This document shows, piece after piece, positions 35,525 through 45,074 of a stretch of DNA of 64,000 nucleotides (position 1 is the first letter of the stretch; every line of letters starts with the position of its first letter). The stretch is from Nodosilinea sp. FACHB-131. GTDB lineage: Bacteria > Cyanobacteriota > Cyanobacteriia > Phormidesmidales > Phormidesmidaceae. The position numbers and the translations under genes are program-made. Location of the stretch: the NCBI RefSeq assembly GCF_014695395.1, contig NZ_JACJOF010000010.1:124001-188000 (forward strand). The letters run 5' to 3'. Under the pieces are notes generated by a model. That model ran no database searches and was not told the DNA's origin. It saw nothing but the letters and a program-made list of their open reading frames with translations.

Positions 35525-36924
35525 AGGCGCTACTTCAAACTCGCTGGGGCGACGATTGGCTGATCGGCCCCAGCAGTCAGGAGTTTTGGCAGCGTCTCGA
35601 CGAACTTGTTCCTGTTTTTACGGCATACAAAGAATCCTGCGGTTCACATAGCCCCGCAGTCTTGATTGCCGAGCCTGATCCGCTTCAGTTTTTGGCAACC
35701 TGTCTAGCCGCTTGGGCAGAGGGCTGCACCGTGGTATTGGCTAACCCTTGCTGGGGCGATCGCGAGCGCCAGCAGCTACAAGCCCTAGTCAACCCCAAGT
35801 GGGATGCTCCCATCTCGCCAGGAATTAAGAGCTATCCTTGCCAAGTTGTGGAAAGTCAGCCGGGGCAAATTCTCATTCCCACAGGCGGCTCGTCAGGGCA
35901 GATCAAGTTTGCGGTACACAGCTGGGATACGTTGAGCGTTTCCATTGAAGGGTTTCAGACTCACTTTGGGGTTGAGGCTGTGCAATCCTACTGCGTGCTG
36001 CCGCTATTCCATGTCAGTGGGCTTATGCAGGTGCTGCGGGTGCTGGCTTCGGGGGGCTGTCTGGCCCTGCAACCCTACAGTGACCTCAGAGAGGGAAAAA
36101 GAGCTGCCTTACCCAATGGTGGGTTTCTATCGCTGGTGCCAACTCAGCTGCAAGACTTGTTGGCTTTCGGTGGTGAGTTTATCCCCTGGCTACAAAGCTT
36201 TCGAGCGGTGTTGCTGGGGGGCGCCCCGGCTTGGCGATCGCTGCTCGATCAGGCCCAAGTGGCTCAAATTCCCGTCGCTCTCACCTACGGCATGACTGAA
36301 ACCGCCGCCCAGGTCGCCACCCTGCTGCCAGAGGAATTTTTGGCGGGGCAGCGCAGCAGCGGTAGGCCCCTGCCCCACGTCAATCTCACCATTCTCAACG
36401 ACCAGGGCCAGCCCCAGCGATCGGGGCAAGCGGGACAGGTGATAATTCAGGCCAAATCCTTGGCTTTAGGATACCGGGGTAGTTCCAGCAAAAAGGGTTC
36501 CTCGGTGGTGGGCAGTGCCCGCCCTACGGGGGAAGAGCCCTTTGCCACCGATGACATCGGCTATCTCGATGACGAGGGCTATCTATATATTGTCGGGCGC
36601 AGCAGCACCAAGATTATTACCGGCGGCGAGAATGTGTTCCCCGAAGAAATTGAGGCGGCATTGCTAGCGACGGACTGGGTGAGTGATGCCTGTGTGGTGG
36701 GGTTGCCGTGCGATCGCTGGGGTCAGAAACTCTGTGCCCTAGTGGTTATGGATCCCCTGATGCCGCTAAAAGATCTGCCCGAGCAACTGCGATCGCTGTT
36801 GACCGCTTACAAACTGCCCAAGCAATGGATTTTGGTTAGCAGCCTGCCCAGAACGGCCCAAGGCAAACTCAGTCGGCCCCAGGCCTTGGCCCATGCCCAA
36901 AAAATTCTAGGCATGGACTGCTAA
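35509..36924 (+). CDS. menE: o-Succinylbenzoate-CoA ligase (with REP-like insert)
   Basis: 471 aa. An acyl-adenylating enzyme with the P-loop PTGGSSGQIKFA, YGMTETAAQ, and a C-terminal domain with GRSSTKIITGGENVFPEEIE and the lysine in RTAQGKLSR. It activates o-succinylbenzoate with CoA. Between LALGYRG and FATDDIGYLD, where relatives have only a few residues, the sequence SSSKKGSSVVGSARPTGEEP is encoded by a dispersed palindrome (36507-36523) in an open frame. The insertion lies in a surface loop before the hinge and may be tolerated. Confidence 0.93.
   Translation: MGQTLKALLQTRWGDDWLIGPSSQEFWQRLDELVPVFTAYKESCGSHSPAVLIAEPDPLQFLATCLAAWAEGCTVVLANPCWGDRERQQLQALVNPKWDAPISPGIKSYPCQVVESQPGQILIPTGGSSGQIKFAVHSWDTLSVSIEGFQTHFGVEAVQSYCVLPLFHVSGLMQVLRVLASGGCLALQPYSDLREGKRAALPNGGFLSLVPTQLQDLLAFGGEFIPWLQSFRAVLLGGAPAWRSLLDQAQVAQIPVALTYGMTETAAQVATLLPEEFLAGQRSSGRPLPHVNLTILNDQGQPQRSGQAGQVIIQAKSLALGYRGSSSKKGSSVVGSARPTGEEPFATDDIGYLDDEGYLYIVGRSSTKIITGGENVFPEEIEAALLATDWVSDACVVGLPCDRWGQKLCALVVMDPLMPLKDLPEQLRSLLTAYKLPKQWILVSSLPRTAQGKLSRPQALAHAQKILGMDC
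36507..36523. repeat. GGTGGGC-type palindrome inside menE
   Basis: GGTGGGCAGTGCCCGCC differs at one base from the intergenic copy at 1244-1260, and is likewise followed by CTAC. It keeps the menE frame open. Confidence 0.7.
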
Positions 36925-36934
36925 AATTCCTGAC

Positions 36935-37408
36935 TCATTTCACGGGTTTGATCCATTGCTGCTGGCGCGCTAGCTCCAGGCTGGCGGCAGCGGTGGCAAA
37001 GATAAGCAGGCTTTCGGCAATCGCCATCGCAAAGGGCCAGCCCCGCAGGCTCACCGCCGCCGCCACATTCACTAGGGCCAACCCCCGCACCAGGCTAAAG
37101 GCCAGCACCACCCCCGCCTTCAGCTGGGAGTTCTCGTCCTGGCGCACGGCGTAGCGATAGGTGATGCCAAACAGGCCGCCAGAAAGACCCGCGATAACGG
37201 CACTGACCCAGAAGGTGCTGCCGCTGAGACCCGATGCGATCGAAGCTAGGGCTGCTCCCCAACCGAGGGATGGTACTCGATGGGCCAGTAGCAGAACTGC
37301 CGCCGCCAGCCCAGCCGCGATACCCGCGAGAACCGCCGCTTTCAGCGATTCAATTCGGTCTTCATCGGTAAACGGACGTTCTATAGACACAGTACGTTTA
37401 GAGGGCAA
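36935..37408 (-). CDS. Conserved membrane protein (157 aa)
   Basis: Four hydrophobic segments after an N-terminal acidic/basic stretch (RPFTDEDRIESLK). The first two are glycine- and alanine-rich (AAVLAGIAAGLAAAVLLLAH). It resembles a cyanobacterial hypothetical membrane family; no function is known. It converges with menE, ending 10 bases after its stop. Confidence 0.7.
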   Translation of the reverse strand: MPSKRTVSIERPFTDEDRIESLKAAVLAGIAAGLAAAVLLLAHRVPSLGWGAALASIASGLSGSTFWVSAVIAGLSGGLFGITYRYAVRQDENSQLKAGVVLAFSLVRGLALVNVAAAVSLRGWPFAMAIAESLLIFATAAASLELARQQQWIKPVK

Positions 37409-37474
37409 CAGAATTGAGGCTACAGGATTGATCGCACCGCTGCCAAAATTTTCTCTAGAGTTGGGACAGAAACA

Positions 37475-38365
37475 TCACTTTTGAGCGTAAAACCCTAAAT
37501 GGTTAGCCACCGGACGCTCCCGCATTGGAATTTTGGTATGACTGGGAGCATTTAGAACCGTTGGCCTTGACCCGGTTTTAACGACTAAGGTGGATGACCC
37601 CCCGCCGTCTAAGCAGAGCGCCGTATCTACCCCAAGCTGCTTGAAGACTTCGGTCAACTCTGCCAAGGTAATGCCCTCACTATAGAGAGGCTGCTTGCCA
37701 TCGACGACAGCCAACCATAGCGTGTCCCCCGTCTTGTTCGCCGCAACTGCCGTACGAGAGTAGGGCTGATCCGACTCGGGCTCACCTTTGAGGGCAACCG
37801 GGTTGTTGTTGAGGATTAACAGATCTCGGCCTGCAACGGCCTGGGCAGTACCGACCGGACATTCGCCCGTCTCCGAGATTTGGGCACGATTGGCTGGGGA
37901 AATACAGAGGGCTGGCCATTCTGCCTCAGCAGAAGCATAGGCATTGCCATTGGAAATAGCTTGGCCTACCAGCTTGACGCGATCGCCCGCGTGGGGATAA
38001 AAGTCCCAAGGAGCCTTTTCACGGAACGGATAGAAGTAATTGGCATTGATGGCCAGCTGTAGGTCAAACTCCTGCAAGAATTCTGACGTCGTCCGTGCAG
38101 TGGTCTCGCCCCGATCTTCTGTAGGCCTGCCCGGAGTAGTGAAGGCTCGGATGCCAGGGGCTGTCAAATCAAGGGTGATGAGATGAAGGATGTAGGGGCG
38201 AGGAGAAGAATGTACGCTTCGCTGATAGCTAATTCCTGGAAAAAGGGTTTGCTGAGTCAGCGTGTGAGGGGGGCGCTGAAGGCAGAGCTGTGCATATAAA
38301 ATCAAAGGCAGCAACAGCACTGTTGCGACTATTAACGGCCATTGTCGTCCTACTCTTTTCAGCAC
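37475..38365 (-). CDS. Phosphodiester glycosidase (NAGPA-like) family protein
   Basis: 296 aa from a GTG. An N-terminal hydrophobic anchor (about residues 9-24) precedes the domain with LAINANYFYPF, SRTAVAANKTGDTLWLAVVDG and ALCLDGGGSSTLVV, the GGGS signature of the PF09992 family. These enzymes cleave sugar-phosphodiester bonds, probably outside the cytoplasm. The next gene diverges with only nine bases between start codons, which is tight for promoters and makes either start uncertain. Confidence 0.82.
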   Translation of the reverse strand: MLKRVGRQWPLIVATVLLLPLILYAQLCLQRPPHTLTQQTLFPGISYQRSVHSSPRPYILHLITLDLTAPGIRAFTTPGRPTEDRGETTARTTSEFLQEFDLQLAINANYFYPFREKAPWDFYPHAGDRVKLVGQAISNGNAYASAEAEWPALCISPANRAQISETGECPVGTAQAVAGRDLLILNNNPVALKGEPESDQPYSRTAVAANKTGDTLWLAVVDGKQPLYSEGITLAELTEVFKQLGVDTALCLDGGGSSTLVVKTGSRPTVLNAPSHTKIPMRERPVANHLGFYAQK

Positions 38366-38374
38366 GGATAGCGT

Positions 38375-39196
38375 ATGGGTGGTTTGAATTCCCTCGATTT
38401 TAGCAATCGGGATTTACGCAACCGCTCCTTTAGGGGCAGAGACCTGAGTGGTGCTGATTTTAGAGGTTCTGATATTCGAGGCTGTGACTTTGGCCATGCC
38501 CAACTGGTGGGGGCTAATTTTGAACGCGCTAGAACAGGACAGACCCGTCGCCAAGTGTTTCTACCGCTTGTGGTGGCTGGAGCGTTTGCTTTAGCGCTTG
38601 CCTATGGACTGTCCCACATGGTCTTTGGCGCTTTAGGGCAGACGCCAGAGCAATCGGCCTGGATGTCGGTCGTCATGCTACACATCTTTTCAGGAGTGGC
38701 GGGGTTTGGTTCGGCTAGCCGCGCTTTACTTGGATGGAGTCCTAGGGTTGGTCGAGCAGGGATGTACCTATCTGGCGTGTGTTCAGCGGCGTTGGCAGGC
38801 TTTTTCTACCTTGGCAGCTACTTTGACCAGAATCTTGAGGCTGCGATCGCAGGTGCAGTTGCTGGGGCCGGCCTCGCGGTCGTCCTGAGTTTGGTGGCTA
38901 AGAAGCCCATGGGAGTGATCACTCCCGCCATGGGCGCCATTGCTGCCTATGGGTTCTCTTTTTTGATATGGACTGCGGCGATCGCCCATTTGAGCGCTAG
39001 ACAGTACATCTGGGGCATTTGCTTAGGCGCTTTGTCGCTGGTCTATGTAGGGTTTGCCATCTGCTCGCTGCGGGCAGTGGGTCACGGGGTCAGCCAGCTG
39101 ATTGGCACCTCGTTTCGAGGAGCCAATCTAACCAATGCTCAATTTGACCAGGAGAACTTAAAAAATACTGACTTTTCGAAAGCGATCGGTCGGTAA
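38375..39196 (+). CDS. Pentapeptide-repeat protein with inserted membrane domain
   Basis: 273 aa. N-terminal pentapeptide repeats (residues about 5-55: LDFSN, RDLRN, RSFRG, RDLSG, ADFRG, SDIRG, CDFGH, AQLVG, ANFER) are followed by about six membrane helices (about 60-225), and the protein ends with three or four more repeats (TSFRG, ANLTN, AQFDQ, ENLKN, TDFSK). The family is common in cyanobacteria and poorly understood. Start ATG 38375 has no clear ribosome site, so a later start such as the TTG at 38384 is possible. Confidence 0.78.
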   Translation: MGGLNSLDFSNRDLRNRSFRGRDLSGADFRGSDIRGCDFGHAQLVGANFERARTGQTRRQVFLPLVVAGAFALALAYGLSHMVFGALGQTPEQSAWMSVVMLHIFSGVAGFGSASRALLGWSPRVGRAGMYLSGVCSAALAGFFYLGSYFDQNLEAAIAGAVAGAGLAVVLSLVAKKPMGVITPAMGAIAAYGFSFLIWTAAIAHLSARQYIWGICLGALSLVYVGFAICSLRAVGHGVSQLIGTSFRGANLTNAQFDQENLKNTDFSKAIGR

Positions 39197-39246
39197 AGAC
39201 AGTTAACGGCAAAGTTGTGGGGCGGCAGATCACCTTGAACAAGGTT

Positions 39247-40638
39247 TTAGTTGGATGCGGAGTAAGAGCCCTTGGTTGACGCCCCAACTCGCTCTAGCCA
39301 GCCGCGCATTTTGCCGGGGTTGAGCAGCCCGTAGGGGTCTACCTCAGCTTTGAACGCCACCTGCACCGCATCGACCTTTTTCATGCCGCCGTCCTCGAGC
39401 AGATAGGTGTGAGGGTTGGCAATTAGCGCGCCATGCTCTTCGTGGTAGCGAATAATTTCCGCCAGCCGTTCCGGGGTTGAGTAGCGCACAATTTGCAGCG
39501 CCGCCGGAATCGTGTTGCCCCCCATGCGCAGGTACTCTAGGTGCATAATCACCTCGTCGCCAAAGTATTCATAGAAGTGGCGCACCCGTTCCAGCTTCGG
39601 ATCGTAGGGAAACAGAGTTTGCAGGTAGGTGAGCGACGGATCAACGCTGCGGGCGTGGAGGGTGGTGTGGTTCCAGGTGAACTCGGCCAGGGGGGCACCC
39701 TTGCTGGCCTCCAGGGACGATTTGCTGGCGGTGATGGTGCCGCCAAATTCCTTCACCAATTCCTCGAACAGCGCTAGGGAAGGCTCGGCCACCATCAGTA
39801 GCGCTGCCGCTTTGCCCTCGGGCAGGTAGGGTTTCAGCGACGCAAAATAGCTGGGGATCGGCCAGGCGTGGATGCTGATCAGCTTTTTGATCAGCCCGTC
39901 GGCATCGCCCAGGGCTTGGCCAAAGTGGGCAGCGGTCATAAAGTCGTCAAAGGCCACAATTACCTCCGCCCAGGGGTAGGCCGGGCCGAGGGAAATTTCT
40001 AGCTCGGTAATAATGCCGTTAGTGCCGTAGGCGTGGTTGACCTTTTGCACCGTGTCGCCGCGCAGCTCGATCACCCGAGGATTGTCTTCGAAGGTGACCA
40101 CGCGCACGGCGTTGAGGTTGCCGCGATCGCGCAGCTGTCCGTAGGTAATTGAGCCAATGCCGCCGCTGCCGCCGCCAATAAACCCGCCAATGGTCGCCGT
40201 GCGGTAGGTCGATGGGTACATCCGCAGTTCCCACCCGGTCTCGCGGGTGACTTTATCGATCGCCGCCAGCTTGGCCCCCGGCTCCACCCAGGCCACCCCT
40301 GGCTCTACCCGCTTCACCGCGTTCATTTTGCTCAGATCCAGCACCACTCCACCCTCTAGGGGAATGCACTGGCCGTAGTTGCCGGTGCCCGCCCCCCGCA
40401 CAGTGACCGGCACTCGCGCCTCGACGCAGATCTTGGCTACCGCCAGCACGTCGGCTTCGCTGGTAGGGCGCACGATCAAATCGGCCACCCGGTCGGCTAG
40501 CTGCCCTTGCAGCACCGGGCTGAAATAGTAGTAGTCCTTGGAGAGTTTCTCGCGCTGGTTGGGGTCGCGAATAGTTTCGATCGCGCCAAAGGCTTGGGCT
40601 AGAGCATCCCAATCGGTAGCGGGGCGAGCCAGGGTCAT
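39247..40638 (-). CDS. FAD-linked oxidase (GlcD/DLD-like)
   Basis: 463 aa from the ATG at 40638; the frame is open 32 codons further. The PP-loop FAD-binding domain shows PVTVRGAGTGNYGQ and VVLDLSKMN, then GGFIGGGSGGIGS, and a C-terminal domain ending DPYGLLNPGKMRGW. It resembles glycolate or D-lactate oxidising subunits and some cyanobacterial D-lactate dehydrogenase-like enzymes. Substrate not determinable. It follows murA on the same strand by 170 bases. Confidence 0.85.
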   Translation of the reverse strand: MTLARPATDWDALAQAFGAIETIRDPNQREKLSKDYYYFSPVLQGQLADRVADLIVRPTSEADVLAVAKICVEARVPVTVRGAGTGNYGQCIPLEGGVVLDLSKMNAVKRVEPGVAWVEPGAKLAAIDKVTRETGWELRMYPSTYRTATIGGFIGGGSGGIGSITYGQLRDRGNLNAVRVVTFEDNPRVIELRGDTVQKVNHAYGTNGIITELEISLGPAYPWAEVIVAFDDFMTAAHFGQALGDADGLIKKLISIHAWPIPSYFASLKPYLPEGKAAALLMVAEPSLALFEELVKEFGGTITASKSSLEASKGAPLAEFTWNHTTLHARSVDPSLTYLQTLFPYDPKLERVRHFYEYFGDEVIMHLEYLRMGGNTIPAALQIVRYSTPERLAEIIRYHEEHGALIANPHTYLLEDGGMKKVDAVQVAFKAEVDPYGLLNPGKMRGWLERVGASTKGSYSASN

Positions 40639-40809
40639 AGGCGAGTCAACCGGTAGAAAATTGCTGTTGCTAGTGTAAGGTGCCGGTCGGGTGGCTGATC
40701 TGTATAGAAGAGTGCGATCGCCGCCACAACCCATTGCCCTACAAGCAGAGGGCCAGGGCAGCTTTCTACCCTGGCCCCCTGTGAGTGCAATCGCTGTCAG
40801 CGCCTAACG

Positions 40810-42177
40810 CTAAACAGCGGGGATCGAGCCATCGTTGTAGCGACGCAGGTTCGCGCCTAGCAGTCGGAGCTTGCCCTCTAGGTCATCGTAGCCGCGATCG
40901 AGGTGATGCAAGCCCTGGATAGTGGTAATGCCCTTGGCCGCTAGACCGGCAAGCACTAGAGCCGCCGAGGCTCGCAGATCGGTAGCCAACACCGGTGCGC
41001 CGGAGAGCTGATGAACGCCTTTAATGATGGCGCAGTTACCGTTGAGGCGAATGTCGGCCCCCATGCGGTTGAGCTCGGCCACGTGGCGCAGGCGGTTTTC
41101 AAACACCGTTTCGGTGATCAGGCTGCTGCCCTCACAGACCGCCATTAGGGCCATAAACTGGGCCTGCATATCGGTGGGGAAGCCTGGAAACGGCCCGGTT
41201 TGGATATCGGTAGGGGTAATGGTGTGGGAGGGTACGTAGCGTACGCGGCTGGGGCCATCGACCACGACCTGCCCGCCAATTTCTTGGAGCTTGGCAATTA
41301 CGGCGGTGAGATGCTCAGGAATTACCGGATGTAGGCTGATTTCAGAGCGGGTAATAGCCCCGGCCACCAATAGGGTGCCGGCCTCAATGCGATCGGGAAT
41401 GATGCCGTAGTCGGTGCTGTGCAGGCTGGGCACCCCAACAATTGTGATGGTGTTGGTGCCAGCGCCGCGAATCCGGGCCCCCATGGCTCGGCAGAAATTG
41501 GCCAGGTCGGTGACTTCAGGCTCTTGGGCGGCGTTTTCAATAATGGTTTCGCCATCGGCCAAGGTGGCGGCCATCATCAGGGTTTCAGTGGCCCCCACGC
41601 TGGGGTAGTCGAGGTAAATCTTGGCCCCTTGCAAGCGTCCGCCGCTGCCGGGGACGTAGGCGTGCACGGTGCCGTGCTCAATGTGCACATCGGCACCCAT
41701 TGCCTGAAGCCCGCGCACGTGGAGTTCTACTGGGCGGGCCCCAATGGCGCAGCCGCCGGGCAGGGGAATGCGCGCTACCCCCATGCGAGCCAGCAGTGGG
41801 CCGATGACGAAAAAGCTGGCTCGCAGACGGCTGACCACGTCGTAGGGCGCTTTGGTGTGAGCAATAGTGGTGGCGTCTACCACTAGAGCATCGTCTTCGC
41901 GCTTGAGGCCTACCCCGAGGGCGGTGAGCACCTCTCCCATGCGCTCAATATCCATCAGGTGAGGAATATTGCGAATACGGCAGGGCTGTGAGCAGAGCAG
42001 GGTACCGGCCATCACTACTAGGGCAGAGTTTTTGGCCCCGCTGATGGTGGCTTGGCCTCTTAGGGGAGTACCGCCGGTAATTTCAAGGACAGCACCATCC
42101 GCTTCGGCAGCGGCTACAGGATTAGGTAAACCAATGGACGTAACGATAGCGGTGTCCTCCACGACTAATAACTCCAC
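40810..42177 (-). CDS. murA: UDP-N-acetylglucosamine 1-carboxyvinyltransferase
   Basis: 455 aa; the first committed step of peptidoglycan synthesis. KNSAL (Lys49-Asn50) and the catalytic Cys143 in [16 protein letters not shown] (fosfomycin target) are present, with the substrate-binding C terminus [15 protein letters not shown]. The start GTG at 42177 gives an N terminus about 27 residues longer than E. coli MurA; an internal start is possible. It is followed upstream by tRNA-Leu and a TrmH-type gene on the other strand. Confidence 0.96.
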   Translation of the reverse strand: MELLVVEDTAIVTSIGLPNPVAAAEADGAVLEITGGTPLRGQATISGAKNSALVVMAGTLLCSQPCRIRNIPHLMDIERMGEVLTALGVGLKREDDALVVDATTIAHTKAPYDVVSRLRASFFVIGPLLARMGVARIPLPGGCAIGARPVELHVRGLQAMGADVHIEHGTVHAYVPGSGGRLQGAKIYLDYPSVGATETLMMAATLADGETIIENAAQEPEVTDLANFCRAMGARIRGAGTNTITIVGVPSLHSTDYGIIPDRIEAGTLLVAGAITRSEISLHPVIPEHLTAVIAKLQEIGGQVVVDGPSRVRYVPSHTITPTDIQTGPFPGFPTDMQAQFMALMAVCEGSSLITETVFENRLRHVAELNRMGADIRLNGNCAIIKGVHQLSGAPVLATDLRASAALVLAGLAAKGITTIQGLHHLDRGYDDLEGKLRLLGANLRRYNDGSIPAV

Positions 42178-42370
42178 CTTTTCCCAAATTTCGTCTAGAT
42201 CCTACTCGAAATCATCAATTTCGCCACAGTAGTCAAGACTTATTTGCCGGGCTTGGCCACATCAGGATAGCTGATTCACTTAAAATCACGAAATCTTTTT
42301 TCAAAGGCTTGACTCTGTCCGCAACTCAGTGCATGATTACAAATCGCGGCGGTAATAACGCCCGGCCAGC

Positions 42371-42454
42371 GGAACTGGCGGAATTGGTAGACGCGCTAGG
42401 TTCAGGTCCTAGTGTTAGCAATAATGTCCGGGTTCAAGTCCCGGGTTCCGCATC
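42371..42454 (+). tRNA. tRNA-Leu (anticodon CAG)
   Basis: Class II tRNA of 84 bases. The acceptor pair is GCGGAAC/GTTCCGC with discriminator A. The anticodon stem CTAGG/CCTAG holds the loop TTCAGGT, anticodon CAG, reading CUG. A variable arm (TGTTAGCAATAATG) and T arm CCGGGTTCAAGTCCCGG follow. CCA is not encoded. No intron is present. Confidence 0.95.
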
Positions 42455-42500
42455 TCATAGTCGACAACGACAGTCAAACGGTTAACCAGGGGATGATGTC

Positions 42501-43301
42501 ATGCTTACGAGCCTGCAAAATCCCCTGGTTAAACTTTTTAGAAAGCTGCACCAGGCCAAGGCGCGGCGATCGCAGGGCCAATTTCTTCTAGAGGGCACCC
42601 ACCTCATCCAGGAAGCCCTCGCCACCAGCTATCCGATTGAAATTGTTTGCTATACCCCTGCTTGGCAGCAGGCCCATCCCGATTTGGCACTGTCCCTAGA
42701 ACAGCGGGCTGAGCGGGTCGAACTCGTATCGGACGCGCTGCTCGAAGGCATAGCCACGACCCAGCATCCTGACGGGGTCGTGGCGATCGCCCCCCAGCTC
42801 CTCCGCCCCCCCAACCTCGACGTTCAGGGCATCGGGCTAGCGGTAGAAACCCTTCAAGATCCCGGCAATTTGGGCACGGTCATCCGCACGGCGGTAGCGG
42901 CGGGGGTTGATGGCCTATGGCTCAGCGCCGACAGCGTAGGCCCCGATCACCCCAGGGTGCTGCGAGCCTCGGCAGGTCAGTGGTTTCGGCTACCCCTAGC
43001 GGTGGTGGATAATTTGAACTCTCTATTCACAAGCTGGAATCAGGCCGGGGTACAGCTGGTGGCCACTAGCTCCTACGCCACCATAGACTACTGGGCGGTG
43101 GATTTTACCAAACCCACGGTGATTGTGCTGGGCAATGAGGGGGCCGGGCTGTCAGCAGATCTTCAGCGTCAGGCCACGGTGCAGGTGCGTATCCCGATGG
43201 CCGGAGCCGTAGAGTCGCTCAATGTGGGGGTTTCGGCGGCGCTGCTGCTCTATGAGGCGCGGCGGCAGCGGGAGTGGGCGAGTAGGCGAGTGGGCGAGTA
43301 G
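42501..43301 (+). CDS. TrmH/SpoU-family RNA methyltransferase
   Basis: 266 aa. An N-terminal substrate-binding domain (LLEGTHLIQEALA) is followed by the SPOUT knot with NLGTVIRTA, VIVLGNEGAGLS and VRIPMAGAVESLNVGVSAA. It methylates a ribose 2'-hydroxyl in rRNA or tRNA; the target nucleotide is not determinable. The last nine codons and stop (EWASRRVGE) are written in a 16-bp microsatellite that continues past the gene, so the C terminus is repeat-derived. It lies 47 bases after tRNA-Leu. Confidence 0.9.
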   Translation: MLTSLQNPLVKLFRKLHQAKARRSQGQFLLEGTHLIQEALATSYPIEIVCYTPAWQQAHPDLALSLEQRAERVELVSDALLEGIATTQHPDGVVAIAPQLLRPPNLDVQGIGLAVETLQDPGNLGTVIRTAVAAGVDGLWLSADSVGPDHPRVLRASAGQWFRLPLAVVDNLNSLFTSWNQAGVQLVATSSYATIDYWAVDFTKPTVIVLGNEGAGLSADLQRQATVQVRIPMAGAVESLNVGVSAALLLYEARRQREWASRRVGE

Positions 43302-43335
43302 GCGAGTGGGCGAGTAGGCGAGTGGGCGAGTAGGG
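43272..43335. repeat. 16-bp microsatellite overlapping a stop codon
   Basis: Four copies of GAGTGGGCGAGTAGGC (8-mers GAGTGGGC and GAGTAGGC alternating) run from within the methyltransferase gene to past its stop. A related run (GGAGTAGGGAGTAGGAG) ends the CDS at 59137. Confidence 0.8.
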
Positions 43336-43608
43336 GGGTGAGGCAATGTCTAGTTTTGAGTTCTGAATTTTGAATTGCCACCCATCACCCATCTACCCCA
43401 TTACCCATCTACCCCATCACCCTCCCCGGCTTGTCTGATTGCTCTCGGTGGTCAAGAATGAAAAGAAACTTCGTTTGTCGTAGCATCCATACTCTACGAC
43501 CCCTGTCTCTAGCCCGCGTTTGCCGCTAGGCTGAGGGCAGAATCCTCCCACGACCTAGCTTGAATCGACCCTGTTTGGATTATTGGATTACCTGTTCAGG
43601 AGCCTGCT
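43302..43608. other. Repeat-rich spacer before lpdA
   Basis: About 300 bases: the end of the 16-bp microsatellite, an AGTTTTGAG/CAAAACT-family segment (43352-43377), a run of ACCCATCTACCCCATT words (about 43380-43427), and the lpdA promoter region. No gene. Confidence 0.6.
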
Positions 43609-45045
43609 GTGAGCGACGCATTTGATTACGACCTGCTGATTATTGGTGCTGGGGTAGGGGGCCACGGGGCTGCTCTGCACGCGGTGAAGCGGGGGTTAAA
43701 GACGGCTATTGTTGAAGCCGATGTGATGGGGGGCACCTGCGTGAATCGGGGCTGCATTCCCTCTAAGGCGCTGCTGGCAGCGTCGGGCCGAGTGCGAGAG
43801 CTGCGCAACGAACACCACCTCAAGTCCCTTGGCATTTCGGTGGGCAATGTCACCTACGATCGCGAGGCCATTGCCGACCACGCCAAAAACCTGGTCAGCA
43901 AGATCCAGGGCGATATGACCAACAGCCTCACCCGGCTGGGGGTCGATATCATTAAGGGCTGGGCACGGCTGGCAGGGGAGCAGAAGGCGGCGATCGCTAC
44001 CCCCGACGGCGAAAAGATTGTTACGGCCAAAGATATCATTCTGTCGCCCGGCTCGGTGCCCTTTGTGCCCCCCGGCATTGAGATCGACGGCAAAACCGTC
44101 TTTACCAGCGACGAAGCCCTGAAGCTTGACTGGCTGCCCGACTGGATCGCGATCATTGGTAGCGGCTACATCGGCCTAGAGTTTTCGGATGTCTACACGG
44201 CCCTGGGCTGCGAAGTCACCATCATCGAAGCCCTGGATCAGCTGATGCCCACCTTCGACCCCGACATTGCTAAGATCGCCCAGCGAGTGCTAATTGCCCC
44301 CCGCGACATCGAAACCCGCGCTGGGGTGATTGCCCAAAAGGTCACTCCCGGCTCGCCGGTGGTAATTGAGCTCGCCAATCGCGAAACCCGTGAAGTGGTT
44401 GAAACCCTGGAAGTGGACGCCTGCCTGGTCGCCACGGGGCGCATTCCCGCCACTAAGGATTTAGGGTTGGAGAAGGTAGGCGTCGAAGCCGATCGCCGGG
44501 GCTTTATTCCGGTGGACGATCACCTGCAAGTGCTGCGGGACGGCCAGCCCGTACCTCACCTATGGGCGATCGGTGACGCCACCGGCAAAATGATGCTGGC
44601 CCACGCCGCCTCAGCCCAGGGCATTCTCACCGTAGAAACTATCTGCGGCGAGCCGCGCCAGATCAACTACCTCAGCATTCCGGCGGCGGCCTTTACCCAC
44701 CCTGAGGTCAGCTTTGTGGGGATGACGGAACCCGCTGCCAAAACCCTGGGCGAGGCCGAGGGGTATGCCATTGACACCGTGAAGACCTACTTTAAGGGCA
44801 ACTCTAAGGCCCTAGCCGAGGGCGAGGGCGACGGGCTCGCCAAGGTGATCTACCGCAAGGACACCGGCGAAATTCTCGGCGCTCACATCATTGGTATGCA
44901 CGCGGCGGATCTGATTCAGGAAGCGGCCAATGCGATCGCCAACGGCCAGACCGTAACCGAATTGTCGTTCTGTGTCCATACTCACCCCACCCTCTCGGAG
45001 GTGCTCGACGAAGCCTTTAAGCGAGCGGTGGTAGTCTCGGCCTAG
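43609..45045 (+). CDS. lpdA: Dihydrolipoyl dehydrogenase
   Basis: 478 aa from a GTG with CAGGAG upstream. FAD motif [16 protein letters not shown], redox-active Cys44-x4-Cys49 in [13 protein letters not shown] (cyanobacterial form), NAD motif [15 protein letters not shown], and the catalytic HTHPTLSE near the C terminus. It is the E3 subunit of pyruvate dehydrogenase and the glycine-cleavage system. Its neighbours (methyltransferase before, trpC after) follow a common cyanobacterial order. Confidence 0.95.
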   Translation: MSDAFDYDLLIIGAGVGGHGAALHAVKRGLKTAIVEADVMGGTCVNRGCIPSKALLAASGRVRELRNEHHLKSLGISVGNVTYDREAIADHAKNLVSKIQGDMTNSLTRLGVDIIKGWARLAGEQKAAIATPDGEKIVTAKDIILSPGSVPFVPPGIEIDGKTVFTSDEALKLDWLPDWIAIIGSGYIGLEFSDVYTALGCEVTIIEALDQLMPTFDPDIAKIAQRVLIAPRDIETRAGVIAQKVTPGSPVVIELANRETREVVETLEVDACLVATGRIPATKDLGLEKVGVEADRRGFIPVDDHLQVLRDGQPVPHLWAIGDATGKMMLAHAASAQGILTVETICGEPRQINYLSIPAAAFTHPEVSFVGMTEPAAKTLGEAEGYAIDTVKTYFKGNSKALAEGEGDGLAKVIYRKDTGEILGAHIIGMHAADLIQEAANAIANGQTVTELSFCVHTHPTLSEVLDEAFKRAVVVSA

Positions 45046-45057
45046 GCGCTTATGTAG

Positions 45058-45074
45058 GGTGGGCATTGCCCACC
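45058..45074. repeat. GGTGGGC-type palindrome
   Basis: GGTGGGCATTGCCCACC directly after the lpdA stop, preceded by GTAG. Same family as 1244-1260 and 45226-45242. A degenerate copy (GGTGAGTGGTGTCCCACC) is at 45173-45190. Confidence 0.75.

Noticed and set aside
36935..37408. Part of the men operon
   Set aside because: It is on the opposite strand and converges with menE; it has no menaquinone-pathway signature.
42371..42454. Group I intron in tRNA-Leu
   Set aside because: Cyanobacterial introns are found in tRNA-Leu(UAA); this gene has anticodon CAG and is uninterrupted.
43380..43427. CRISPR-like or coding repeat of ACCCATCTACCCC words
   Set aside because: Simple-sequence run without spacers; no frame of interest.
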